A stretch of 64,000 nucleotides of DNA from Apium graveolens (Eukaryota; Streptophyta; Magnoliopsida; Apiales; Apiaceae): assembly GCF_009905375.1 (NCBI RefSeq), contig NW_027419138.1:56290-120289 (forward strand), read 5' to 3'. This document shows positions 12,607 through 24,606 of this stretch, one piece after another; positions within the stretch are counted from its first letter, which is position 1; every line of letters begins with the position of its first letter. Both the position numbers and the translations under genes were made by a program. The notes below the pieces were generated by a model that worked only from the letters and a program-made list of their open reading frames with translations, had not been told where the DNA came from and did not search any database.

Positions 12607-13340
12607 CACTGCAAGGAAAACTGGCTCAGACAAGTGTTTCAACCCGTTATCTGATACCTTAAATTTTCGTTGTCTATTGAGCCGCCGTCTCTTACATGGA
12701 TCAAACAACGAGAAAAAATAGTTGTGTGAGTCATCTCAGACAACGATCAGCCATCAACCCCCGTTGTATTACCACCAGGAAAAACAACATCTTTCCATAC
12801 ATTCTGTTGTAAGAAGAATAATTAGACATGTGTTAATAAAACATTGTGTATATGGTCACTAACAGTTTAAGAATAGAACATAACACACAATCCTTATTCT
12901 GATATATATATTGTCCTTCACGTTAACAAATAATACAAATGATAACCACCGTTCTTTTACAATCAGAACAAACAACGGCGAGCACATAAGAAAATGTTGT
13001 TGGAATATGGGTATATACAACGATTTACTTGAAATAGACCGTTGTTAGGTTTGTAGTTATTCAAGTAAGAGACAGTTTCCTTCTATTAATATATCTTATT
13101 TGTTGACATTAAACAATGGTTTGGTAAGTTAAAATCATTGTTTTTTTTTACACACAATGGTTTGACAATAATTATACACTTGTAAAATATACATCTCTTT
13201 GACAATACTTTACTAAATATTTCATACAAATATATGAAATGTTTTATATAAAAATATATACGGAACTATATAGAGTTTACAGTGATTTTCTTAAATAAAA
13301 GAATACATTTTTCTGTAAATAATTTCCTCCCATCTACAAA
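12607..13340. repeat. Left subterminal region of the inner CACTA
   Basis: No gene. It is rich in ACAACG, CGTTGT and CAATGG motifs in both orientations and repeats part of the outer element's left end (CGTTGTCTATTGAGCCGCCG near 12668 against 11523). Confidence 0.7.
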
Positions 13341-13404
13341 GTCCCATTGCGGCAAGAATGTTTGTGCTTGAGCTATTTCATTTAGTAGGTCTTGAGCATA
13401 ATAT

Positions 13405-14104
13405 CAAATTATGAGGAGATCTTTTGTCCTGGTGTTCCATGTGGAACTAGCAGAAAGTTTTCTGATTTCACATCCCCATGCACAATCTACACAAATAGCA
13501 GCTTACCTTAGTATATTAAATGTGATCAATAACTTTATCTAGGGAAGTTATATACAACTTCATATGTTGGGCTGAATCAGTAATAAAAAAAACACGAAGA
13601 CACACCTAAGTCTCTTTCAAAATGGAAATGCAATTATACATACATCAAAACTGCTTATTGCAGAATAAATGATCCATAAGAGTAGGTAGAAGTCATACAT
13701 TATTTCTTTGATACACTTCACAATTGGAGACTTTCTATGTGGTTTTAGATTGAACAACATTTCTGCTGCTGCAACCACATGGACAGTGGAACCTTCAAAA
13801 AGAAAGTATCATCAGTCTCTAATAATTTAGAAGAAGGGCAGCGGCAATATGATGCAAAAAGTAACAAATCGACCTTTGTTTCGCACAAGAAAATCCTCAA
13901 TCAATTTGATTAACGATTTTTCACGTAGAGTGCTGCAGAAAAATAATACAATTATTTAGTATAGAACTTGTGAAACAAAGCATATAATAATAGTGTATCA
14001 ATATAAGGGGGTAAAATAGAAAAGGACCTTATTGGAGATGCCAATGCAGTACAGACATATTCTTCTAAAACCAAGCTATCCAATCTGCCAAGAAACCATA
14101 CCTA
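13405..14104 (-). pseudogene. Captured exon chain including a protein-kinase catalytic-loop fragment
   Basis: Four exon-like open blocks on the minus strand, each next to plausible splice sites. They are 14101-14031 (GRLDSLVLEEYVCTALASP), 13935-13871 (STLREKSLIKLIEDFLVRN), 13796-13690 (GSTVHVVAAAEMLFNLKPH) and 13487-13405 (IVHGDVKSENFLLVPHGTP). The last contains the kinase catalytic-loop pattern H-G-D-V-K-x-E-N followed by GTPGQK, as in casein kinase 1/MUT9-like plant kinases. The activation segment and the rest of the kinase are missing. I cannot name the genes behind the first three blocks; they need not come from the kinase gene. The region is a dead captured fragment in the inner CACTA. 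Confidence 0.5.
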
Positions 14105-14654
14105 TCAAAAAGTATATTATTTTTAATATCAAAAGCAAAAGATAAGATAAGATAATATGACTCTACAAAAGCTATTAGATTAAAAATCACTAGGATGTTA
14201 AATTGTTGGCCTAAGTACAAGATAACTTAGATTAAGGAATGGAAAACTCAGCCACCTTTGCCTGGGAATTATCCCATTTTCTAGCCGTTGTATCCACCAA
14301 GTTTTTAGTATTCGAGTCTCTATTAGCAGTTTTTTCTTGCATCTTCTTTTTAGAGGGAGGCATCTTAACCGTCATAGACATTAGTGCTTCATCGTCTAAT
14401 TTGGTAGAAGAATCATACAACTTCATATATAACCTGTCCGAGAAGAACATAAAAGCTAATAGATAAAAACAACAGATGCTTGTAATATATTTTCATATGA
14501 AAGAAATGGAAAATCATTATTTCATAGTAAAATCCATTGTAATACTAAAAATTGAGCAACCTGTGTATTCACACACTAACAACTGAAAGAAATGGTTGAA
14601 AGGCTTTCATAGCCCAGCAAGTGTATATACCATAAAAGAACATTACACAACTAT
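14105..14654. other. Unassigned inner-CACTA sequence up to the Tekay insertion
   Basis: A minus-strand open stretch of 72 codons (14450-14232, containing MPPSKKKMQEKTANRDSNT) may be another captured exon. I do not recognise it and confidence is low. The stretch ends with the target duplication ACTAT at 14650-14654. Confidence 0.35.
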
Positions 14655-17600
14655 TGTAACGACCGAGGAATTACGCTTGTATTATATTATAATAATAATA
14701 AATTATATTTATTATTATGTGATTAAATGTGTTAAGTCGTTGAACCCTAACTGCTATGTGTTATGTGTTGGTTGTTTTGATCCAAACGTGTTTTGGATAT
14801 TTATTGAGCGTTCTATCGTCAGTTATATATACTATATCAAAACCTGTACAGCTCAAAACTATGTTTTAAAAGCCGTATTTCAAACAAAATCATTGGCCCT
14901 ATTTTGCCAAAAATGCCCTATACCGTATCGCTATTCTGAACCCCTAGATGTTTTACAAATTGACCTTTTTCGCGAAAAATGACTTTTCCGGACCCCTTCG
15001 GGTACCAAAAACCCCACAAAAATCACATTTTTATTTTTATATGATCATGAAATTATTATATATCATTTTTCTTTGTATTTTTGTATTTTTCACAATTTTT
15101 GGGAATTTTTAGTATTTATTTTGTATTTATTGGATATTTAAAAATTCAATATCAATACCCAAAAATTATAAAAATTAGGGCCAAATATTTTTATTAGGAG
15201 TGTAATTAGCCCCTTAATTTTATTTAGGGGTATTATTTTCAGTACTATAAATAGCTGTTTTATTATTAATTAATTAGTTAATTATTATTAAAAATTCAGA
15301 AAATCAAGAATTAAGGTTTGTTGGTGAAGAACAACTGCAGAATTAAATCCTTGATTTGAAGGTGATTCTGTCATCCGATTTGATCATGTGAGTAACCAAA
15401 ACGATCCTTTTGATCTCTACTTGCTATTCATACCATCAATTTTGTGTTTTATAGCAATGATTTTCGATTTGTAAATTAGGGTTTATACCCGAATTTAGGT
15501 ATTTTGATTCGGGTGATTGTTGCTTGAATTTGATACTTGATATAGTTTCGTGAAGATTGTTATAGTCGATTACAACTGGAATTAGCATCGAATGATACTC
15601 GTATAGTGTAATTCGAATAACAAGGTTTTTACGAATTTTCTGCTAATTGTTGTGGTACGTGGATTGATTGTTGGGTTATTAGACGATAGGGGTTAGATTT
15701 TCCAGGTTATGAGCTTCGTTTTGGTATATTGATATTGAAGTTTGGTGTAAGATTGTGGTAAATCGTCGTTTGGCCGGGAAAACGTCACCGGCGGGCCGTC
15801 GATTGGCCGGAGAAGATGGAGCAGCAGTTGGGCGTGGTTACGGTTGCAGCGACGGGAAATAGGAGGTTCCGTTGATGGGGTATCGTGGAAGGAAGGATCG
15901 AAACGGTGAAAGGCTGAGGAGAATTGAGTTGCCGGATTTTTGGCCGGAACAGCCGCCGATGTCGGGTTCTGGGCAGCCGGCCGGCCTGTTCGTCCTTGAC
16001 CCGAGGTCGACCCGGTTTCGACCTGGGAAACGACCCGGGTTTGATCCTAAAAACCCTAATCTGAAAACCTGTGTTGTGTTTCTGAAATATTAATTATTTA
16101 TTGTATTTTCTAAAATCAGAAAATCAGTTTTAAAAATTCTATTAATTAATTAAAAATTAGTTGTATATTCTGAAAAAAAAAATTAGTATTATTAATTTCT
16201 AGATTATTTTATTGATTTATAAATTCGAATTTAATTATTTAATTATTTAATTATTTATCTAATTATTTATTAGTTATCTAATTAATTAATAATTAGGTAA
16301 TTAACTAATAATTAGGTAATTAATTAATAAATAAGGATTAAAAATAATTAAATAATATGATTAATAATTTGATAATTAGTTATTATTACGAATAATGGTT
16401 CGATAATGAGAATTATTATTCGGGCGATAATTATTCGAATAATATTGTAGTGATTATTTGTATCGTATAATTAAATACCGATAATTAATTGATTAACGAA
16501 TCGTATAAGTTTCAGTAATAATGTAATAGATCGATAGTTATTCGAGAATTGCGAGTAGCTCGTAGTTATACGAATAATTAATCGTTAAGTGATTTATAAT
16601 TCGAGTAATTCGTAGTTATTCGATAAATAGCGTATCGGTTAAATAAGTTGGTTGATTATTTGTAAATAATCGATCTAATCGAATAAATATCGATAAGTTA
16701 TAAATATTATAATAAATTGTGATTAATCCTAATAATTAGGGATTAATTATTTAAAGTTAGTAAATAATTATCTATTAATTATTTATTAGTTATTTATTTA
16801 TTAAGTGACTAATTATTTCAATAATTAATCACATAATTTTCAATAAATCGTAACTTCTTCATTTTAACTCCAAAAAAAATTATAAAAAAAATTATTTTTG
16901 ACTTTGATTTTTCTTAAATAATTATTTAAAAATTATTTTAGGATTAAAAAGGTTGTAATAATTATTTATATTGAATAATAAATTAAATTATCAGTGTTTA
17001 ATTCATAACAATTCAACCGTTAGTCCGATTTAAGTGAAACGAAGACCCCTAGACTCAGAAAAATGAGACGAATCCAATAAAAATGGTTGTAAGTTATAAT
17101 TTCTTCTGAAAAAGAGTGGTTTGGTGATAATTGATAGTCGAAGGTCCTAGTAGGGATATAATTGAGCCGAATAAATCCCGAAAAATTATAATAAAATCAG
17201 ATACGACTAGTAATGCAGGTATAAGTCCAGAATTGATTCTAAAAATAATTATAAATCTAGAAATTAATTGTGTGCTTTACGTGTTACGTGTTATATGTGA
17301 TTATGTGTATAAATGTGTTGTGTAAATATATGTATATATATATGCGAGTCAGATAGAAACGCATGGGTAGACTGATAAGGTTGCGTGATATCAATTCAAG
17401 ATACACGTATGTAGTAAATTATCTAAACACCTATCTTTCTATGATTTGTTCAGTGTTAGCAAGGCAGAGCAAGCTAGGGTCAGAAGGCAGTAAGTTAAAC
17501 CAGGTTAAGTACGCGCAAGGCAAGTTTTTCCCCTATTCTAAATTCAGAATAGTGATTTATATTTCCTTTCTATCGTATCGATTCTCTTTGATAATCATTG

Positions 17601-18585
17601 TTCATATACACTGTTACCTATTTATTATCACTCGTTCCATTTCATTTCAATTCTTGATTTACCCAATTTAATGAATTCCCTGTTCATATTTCAATTTCTT
17701 TACCCTTGTTACATATATTCTGGTATATCCTGGTGTCGGGATACATCAATAGCATACCGATTGTTCCGGATGCTCAGCCTTGGACTGGATGGTTACTATA
17801 AAGGCTGGGTTTTTCCCAGACCATTAATTAATAGGCCATAGTTGCCTGAGTACTCCTTATGTTGGTTGGGTCTATGCAGTTGGGTATAGATCCGCACTAT
17901 ATTCTGACTGATCAGCAGATTATAGTGCATATGTTGGTTCTTGTTTCCAGTCTTGTTCATTTGGCACTCACCATCATTGGCGAATTATTATCATATACAG
18001 ATACAGATGGTTGTTCAAACCAGCAGCTTATTGGTTTATTTATTTCTCTTTATTTCTCTCTCTTTATATATATATATATATATATAAATTGTTGCAGGCT
18101 TGTTGAGCAATTTTGGCTCATTTCTTTTATTGTCACTCCTATTGTTTTACAGTTAAGGTAGAGAATGAAACCCATCAGGACCCGCATAGTCAAGAAGCGA
18201 GTCAAGCAGCGGGACCCTCTTATACCAAGAGTGTTCATTCCTATTCCCGAAGAGAGCTTTGAATTGCCAGATCAGGTGTAGCAGGATAAGTAGTGATGTT
18301 GGGTTGAATAAAAGTTTTGTGTAGTTTGAATAAAAGATTGCGTAGTGAAACTGTAGATAGAATAAAGTTTTGTAATAAAGAGAGTTCTTGAGACAGGTTT
18401 TTATTTAGTCGGGTTTGTAATAAAGTGTAGTGCATGATTCTTGTTTCCAACCTCAACCCTTAAAAGATCCTGAGTAGTGATAGTTTGGGGTAATTATTAT
18501 ATTAATATTCCGCTTGTGCAGGTATAGTTGGTAATTGTTGTTAATAATGCCCCAAATCTATACCCCGGATTTGGAAGGTGTTATA
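14655..18585 (+). repeat. 5' LTR of Tekay element 1
   Basis: 3931 bp beginning TGTAACGACCGAGG and ending GGTGTTATA. The TATA box is at 15246-15253. A GC-rich patch (15770-16030) is followed by a very AT-rich stretch (16090-17000) of ATTAATTA and TTCGAATAAT motifs. A (TA)n tract is at 18064-18086. Open frames inside, such as 15872-16093, recur in the 3' LTR only because the LTRs are copies. Confidence 0.92.
15246..15253 (+). promoter_or_regulatory. TATA box of the 5' LTR, element 1
   Basis: TATAAATA in the LTR, about 590 bp from its start; the copy in the 3' LTR is at 25200-25207. It is the likely core promoter for the genomic RNA, by position and sequence only. Confidence 0.55.
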
Positions 18586-18587
18586 GT

Positions 18588-18599
18588 TGGTATCAGAGC
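18588..18599 (+). other. Primer-binding site, initiator tRNA-Met (element 1)
   Basis: TGGTATCAGAGC, complementary to the 3' end of plant initiator tRNA-Met, two bases after the 5' LTR. It fixes the 5' LTR boundary and the plus orientation. Confidence 0.88.
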
Positions 18600-18763
18600 T
18601 TAGGTTTGACCTTGGAAAATAAGAATGTTAGGGTTAAGATAAGATAGGAAAATAAGATAGGATGAGAGTAAGAGTGTTAGGATTGTTTGTCTATGTGATT
18701 AGAAGTTATGATTTATAGGATTGTGATTTGATTGTTTTGTGTTATTATTTTTATGTATATTAG

Positions 18764-19555
18764 ATGGCTTCTTTATCATCGTCTACGGAGAGGACCGAGA
18801 CAGATCCAGTGGATGTACCGGTAGTAGCCCCAGTGTCAGAGCAGGTTTTACCTCCATTGCCACCTGAGTCAGCACCAGAGATACCACTTTTCCCGGAGGT
18901 ACCAGGTTTTGCAGATTATTTTCCATATGTTGAGCCAGAGATACCAGATATTCCACCATTAGAGTTTCCGATGTTTGATATTCCTGATATGGTTGATCTT
19001 CCGCAGTGGGAGGATTTAGAGCCTCAGATTCCTATGCCACCAGTTGAGATTCCAGTGATGCCACCGATGGAGCCAGAGGCAGAGCCGCCTGTGTATGCGC
19101 CTATGGAGCAGCCTGTCTTATTTCCTGCCCCATTAGCCATTTATGCACCTGTTCCGGGAGTGTATCAGTTTCCTCAGCCAGAGTTTATGGATGAGATCGT
19201 GGTAGATGGACCATTACCTTCTCGAGGTTCCAGCACTGATCTTCATGAGCATCATACCGTGACTTACCAGCGCTTTCAGGCAGAGAGGGAGGAGAGGATT
19301 AGATGGCAGAACCAGTGTAGAGAGATCCTTGGATTGTATGAGACACAGACGGATGGTCCTGTCAGAGCATTATGACCGAATTATATACTGAGAGAGAGAC
19401 TACATCATATTCACCGGGTTAGTTCGCAGCAGCTTACTGAGTTGAGACAGCAGGATCTTAGTGCGGAGACAGCATATCGCAGAGCATTGGGACTTACCGA
19501 GGCAGTGCTAGAGGCAGTGCGGGAGGAGTTGAGCCACGTACCACCAGGATTTTGA
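18764..19555 (+). pseudogene. Extra pre-gag reading frame of Tekay element 1 (proline-rich protein)
   Basis: Starts at ATG 18764. About 264 codons including one in-frame TGA (19373-19375), after which the same frame stays open to the TGA at 19553-19555. The first roughly 130 residues are rich in Pro, Glu and Val with repeated PxxPxxP-type runs (for example IPMPPVEIPVMPPMEPEAE). The part after about residue 160 is charged and likely helical or coiled-coil (FQAEREERIRWQNQCREI, then SSQQLTELRQQDLSAETAY). It lies between primer site and gag. I recognise no domain and assign no function. A shorter counterpart sits at the same place in element 2 (52587-52069), so it is a regular part of this lineage rather than chance. 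Confidence 0.65.
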
Positions 19556-19857
19556 GACCAGCAGATCGATGAGTGTTGTATTATGTATATTTTGTAGATA
19601 GAGGCAGCATAGTATTGTATATTAGTTTGTATGAGTGTAGCTACTGACTCTGACTGATAGTAGTAGCAGTACGACTGTTATATCATAGGGTTTTGTATCA
19701 AGCATTGACACCTGTAGCTGGTGTTCTACCTATATATATATATATGAGATAATCTTTTGCATGTTTTCTTTATTTTATTTCCAGTCATTTAAGCATTTAC
19801 ATTTATTTCAGTACCATTGCATATTTACAAATGTAGTTTTATTCACGATCATGTTGT

Positions 19858-19883
19858 AAAAAAAAAAAAAAAAAAAAAAAAAA
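19858..19883 (+). repeat. A26 homopolymer between the pre-gag frame and gag
   Basis: An uninterrupted run of 26 A residues about 130 bp before the gag start. No counterpart was noted in element 2. It may be a slippage expansion. Confidence 0.85.
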
Positions 19884-20010
19884 TTTAAAACTATCATACT
19901 GTTTTATTTATTCAGTTATTTAATAAGTTATTTTATTTCTCGAATCGACTGTTTTAATATATGTTTAATATACTGTTATTAAATAAGGTCCATTATTTAT
20001 TTATCAGAAA

Positions 20011-23000
20011 AATGGCACCTAAGAGAAAAGCGCAGCCCGACTCATCGAATGGAAACACCGAGGGCCAAAACAATAATAAACAGATGGATCAGATGTTTAA
20101 TCTCATGCAACAGCAGATGTTGATGATGCAACAACAAATGCAGCAGCAGCAACAGCAGTTCCAGCAACAGATGTTACAGCAAGCCGCTCATCCAGGACAT
20201 CAAATACCACCAGCAGCACCTACGACTACTTTCAAGCAATTTCAGTCGGTGAAGCCACCGGAATTTATGGGTTCCACAGATCCTACAAAAGCGAGAGCTT
20301 GGCTGAAAGAGATGGAAAAGGCTTTTTCGTTGGTAAAGGTTGAGGAAGAGCAGAAGACAGATTTTGCTAGCTATTTTCTAAAAGGCGAAGCTAATTACTG
20401 GTGGGAATCAAAGAAAGCTTTGGAAGAAGGTGTGGTGAACTGGAACAGATTCACTGATCTTTTCTTGGAGAAATATTTTCCTCGTTTTATGAAGAACCAG
20501 ATGGAGATCAAGTTCCTGGAGCTGAAACAAGACAACTTATCGGTTGCGGATTATGAAACCAAGTTTACTGAATTGGCAAGGTTTGTTCCAGAGCAGGTGG
20601 ATACGGACGAGAAGCGGGCCAAGAGATTTCAGCAAGGACTAAAACCATGGATTCGTAGCAGGGTAGCTGTGTTTGAATTGACAACTTATACGGCTGTTGT
20701 TCAGAAAAGCTATGATTATTGAAGGAGAAAGCGAAGCAGCTCAGAAAGAGAAAGGACCAGGGAATTTTCAGAATCGTTTCAACAAAAGGCCGGGATTTCA
20801 AGCTCAGGGAAAAGTAAATTTCAAAAGGCCAGAGCAGAACAATCAGAGGATGGGAAATCGACTACCTTCCCCAACTCAGCAAAGGCTTATTCGACTGCCT
20901 ATACCTGATTGCAGAACGTGTGGTAGAAAGCATACAGGAGTTTGCAACAAGCTAAATGTTACGTGTTTCAAGTGCAAGCAAAGGGGACACTATTCTGGAG
21001 AATGTCCAATGGGAAAAGCAGAAGTTACTTGTTTTCAATGTGGGAGAAAAGGACATATCGCCAAAGACTGCAGAGGAATTGCAATGGCTGCCAGTATTCC
21101 AAGAATTTTAGCATTACCTCCACCTCCATTACCACAGCGAAATCAGCCCAGAGCAAGGACTTTCAACATGTCAATGAAGGAAGCGGTACAGAGTCTGAAT
21201 GTGGTTGCAGGTACACTTTCTGTAAATTCCGTAAATGCTTTGGTATTGATTGATTCAGGAGCTACTAGATCTTTTATTTCTGAAGCCTTTATCTCTAAGA
21301 TAGATTGTGAGATTCAGTGGTTGGATGAAGTGTTAGTCATAAAATTAGCAAATAATGATCAGGTTGCAGTAGATCGAGTATGTCCGAGCTGTGATATTGA
21401 GATAGGGAGATGTCATTTTTTTGTTGATTTGATACCTTTTAGGTTAGGAGAGTTTGATATTATTTTAGGAATGGATTGGCTGTCTAAGAATAATGCTCAA
21501 ATTGACTGTGCGAATAAGAGAGTGAAATTACAAACTGAAGAAAATGAAACGGTAATATTTAAAGGTGAGAAGCAAAAGCAGAAATTCCTATCAATAATAC
21601 AGACGAGAAGATTGCTACGTCAAGGATGTCAAGCTTATTTAGCCTATGTACGGGATGTTGATAAGGGAGATTTGAAGATTGAAGATATTCCTGTAGTTTG
21701 TGAATTTCTTGATGTTTTTCCGGACGAATTACCAGGACTTCCACCAGATCGAGAAATTGAGTTTACTATTGACTTGACGCCAGGGACTGAACCAATTTCG
21801 AAAACTCCATATCGAATGGCACCTGTTGAAATGAGGGAATTAGCAAAACAGTTGCAAGAACTTCTTGACAAAGGAATTATAAGGCCAAGTGTATCCCCAT
21901 GGGGTGCGCCAGTATTGTTCGTGAAAAAGAAGGATGGTAGTATGCGACTGTGTATTGATTATCGTGAGCTGAACAAGTTAACTATCAAGAATAAATATCC
22001 TTTACCTCACATTGATGATTTATTTGATCAACTAAAAGGAGCAGCATGGTTTTCGAAAATCGACTTACGATCAGGCTATCATCAGTTAAAGATCAAGGCC
22101 GAAGATATTCCAAAGACAGCGTTTAGAACAAGGTACAGACACTATGAATTTCTTGTGAGGGCTTTTGGATTGACGAATGCACCTGCAGCGTTTATGGATT
22201 TGATGAATCGAATATTCAAGAAGTATTTGGATAAGTTTATTATTATATTTATTGATGACATTTTGATCTATTCAAAGACGGAAGAAGAACATGCAGCGCA
22301 TTTAAGAACGACATTGGAAATATTACGGAAGGAGCAGCTTTATGCAAAATTTTCCAAATGCGAATTTTGGTTGAAAGAAGTGCAGTTTTTAGGGCACATC
22401 ATCAGCAGAGAAGGTATTCAAGTTGATCCAGCAAAGATTGAAGCTGTGTTGAATTGGGAAAGACCAAAGACGCCGACAGAGGTTTGAAGTTTCTTAGGTT
22501 TGGCAGGATATTATCGAAGATTTGTCAAAGATTTTGCGAAGATAGCTACACCGCTGACCAAGTTAACTCGGCAAAGTGAAAAGTTTGAATGGAATAGTAA
22601 GTGTGAAGAAAGTTTTCAAGAGTTGAAGAATCGGTTGGTGACGGCACCAGTATTAGTACTGCCAGACGAGCAAGGAAATTTTGTTATCTACAGTGACGCT
22701 TCATATCGTGGTTTAGGATGTGTATTGATGCAACATGGTAACGTCATTGCATATGCGTCGAGACAACTTAAACCCCATGAACAGAAATATCCTACGCATG
22801 ATCTGGAATTAGCAGCAATTGTATTTGCATTGAAGCTGTGGAGACATTATCTGTACGGTGAAAAATGTGAAATCTACACAGATCATAAAAGCCTGAAGTG
22901 TATCTTCACGCAAAAGGAACTAAACATGCGACAACGTCGATGGCTGGAATTGATTAAAGATTACGATGTTACAATCAGTTATCATCCAGGAAAAGCAAAT

Positions 23001-24567
23001 GTTGTAGCAGATGCGCTAAGCAGAAAAGAAAGATTGAATAGGTTGACTTCATGCGAAGAATTGGCCAGGGAATTCGACAAATTGGAAATCGAAATTCGTA
23101 CTCCTAATGAATCTGTAGAAACTATCTACGCTATGACTTTCCAACCAGAATTGCTGGAAAAGATTCGCCGTTGTCAAGAAGAAGTGATGAGTCAAGACGA
23201 CAACGTAACAGGAGAAGAGATTACAACTCAGAAAGATAATGAAGGAATTTTACGTTTTGCGTCAAGAATCTGGATCCCTAACGTGGCAGAATTAAAAGAA
23301 GAAATTATGCAAGATGCGCACAATTCGAAGTATTCCATTCATCCAGGAAGCACGAAAATGTATCGCGATTTGAAGGAAAACTTTTGGTGGCCGAATATGA
23401 AGAAGGAGATAGCAGAATGGGTGAGTAAATGCTACACATGCCAACGAGTTAAAGCAGAACACCAACGTCCGAGTGGGTTATTGCAACCATTAGACATTCC
23501 AGAATGGAAATGGGAACATCTAGCGATGGATTTTGTGGTAGGACTACCGAAGACTAGGGCAAATCATGATGCGATATGGGTAATCATTGACAGACTTACG
23601 AAGTCGGCACATTTTCTACCAATTAATGAAAGATTTTCGCTCGACAAATTAGTGCACATGTATCTCAAAGAAATTGTGATGCGTCATGGAGTACCAGTAT
23701 CAATTGTATCGGATCGAGATCCTCGTTTCAATTCAAGATTTTGGAGGCAATTTCAAGAATGTCTAGGAACGAAGTTGAATATGAGTACAGCTTATCATCC
23801 GCAAACTGACGGCCAAAGTGAAAGGACAATTCAAACGATTGAAGACATGCTACGAGTTTGTGCGATCGATTTTGAAGGCAGTTGGGATGAACATTTACCC
23901 CTAGTGGAATTTTCTTATAATAATAGCTATCACGCCAGTATTGGAATGCCACCGTATGAAGCATTATATGGGAGGAAATGCAGATCACCCGTGCACTGGG
24001 ATGAAGTTGGAGAACGCAAGATTTTGGGTCCAGAATTAATTCAGCAGACAAAAGAAAAGATTGATCTTATTCGAAAACGAATCGAGGCAGCACAAAACAG
24101 ACAAAGCAGATATGCAAACCAAGCCAGGAAGGATATGGACTATCAGGAAGGAGAACACGTATTGCTCAAAATATCGCCATGGAAAGGATTAACCAGATTT
24201 GGCAATAAAGGGAAATTGAAGCCACGATACATTGGACCATTTGAGATTTTGAAGAAAATTGGGAAGGTTGCGTACGAGTTAGCTCTACCACCTCATATGC
24301 AGCACATTCACAACGTATTTCATGTATCTATGCTTAAGAGGTATAATCCTGATACAAGGCATGTAATAGAGTATGAACCAGTAGAACTTCAGGCAGATTT
24401 GTCATATGTAGAACAGCCAATAAGAATTCTAGATAGACAAGAAGAGAATATTAAGAAATAAGTCTGTGTCATTAGTGAGAGTTTTATGGAGAAACCCAGT
24501 GGTTGAAGAATCAACCTGGGAGCTTGAAAGTGAAATGCTAGAAAAGTATCCTCAGTTATTTGCATAA
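20011..24567 (+). pseudogene. gag-pol polyprotein of Tekay element 1, broken
   Basis: The start at 20011 (MAPKRKAQ) is preferred; an in-frame ATG at 19961 lies in AT-rich leader. Gag has a Gln/Met-rich N-terminus, the retrotransposon gag domain (WLKEMEKAFSLVKVEEEQK, WNRFTDLFLEKYFP) and two CCHC knuckles ([28 protein letters not shown]). Then come protease ([10 protein letters not shown], about 21247), reverse transcriptase (FIDDIL near 22252), RNase H ([10 protein letters not shown]), integrase zinc finger and DDE ([27 protein letters not shown]), and a chromodomain-like tail (VEESTWELES) to the TAA at 24565-24567. Breaks: a one-base gain in an A run near 20703, TGA at 22485-22487 and a one-base loss near 24440. 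No complete product can be made. Confidence 0.92.
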
Positions 24568-24593
24568 TTAGATTCTGAGGACAGAATCTTGTT

Positions 24594-24606
24594 AAGGGGG
24601 GGAGAA
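24594..24606 (+). other. Polypurine tract of Tekay element 1
   Basis: AAGGGGGGGAGAA directly before the 3' LTR, the expected primer for plus-strand DNA synthesis. Confidence 0.85.

Noticed and set aside
15872..16093. 73-codon open frame in the GC-rich part of the LTR, also at 25826-26047
   Set aside because: Inside an LTR; conserved only as part of the LTR pair, with no recognised domain. Most likely chance in the transcribed leader.
17859..18161. About 100-codon frame near the LTR end, also at 27814-28110
   Set aside because: Low-complexity LTR sequence crossing a (TA)n tract whose length differs between LTRs; not a gene.
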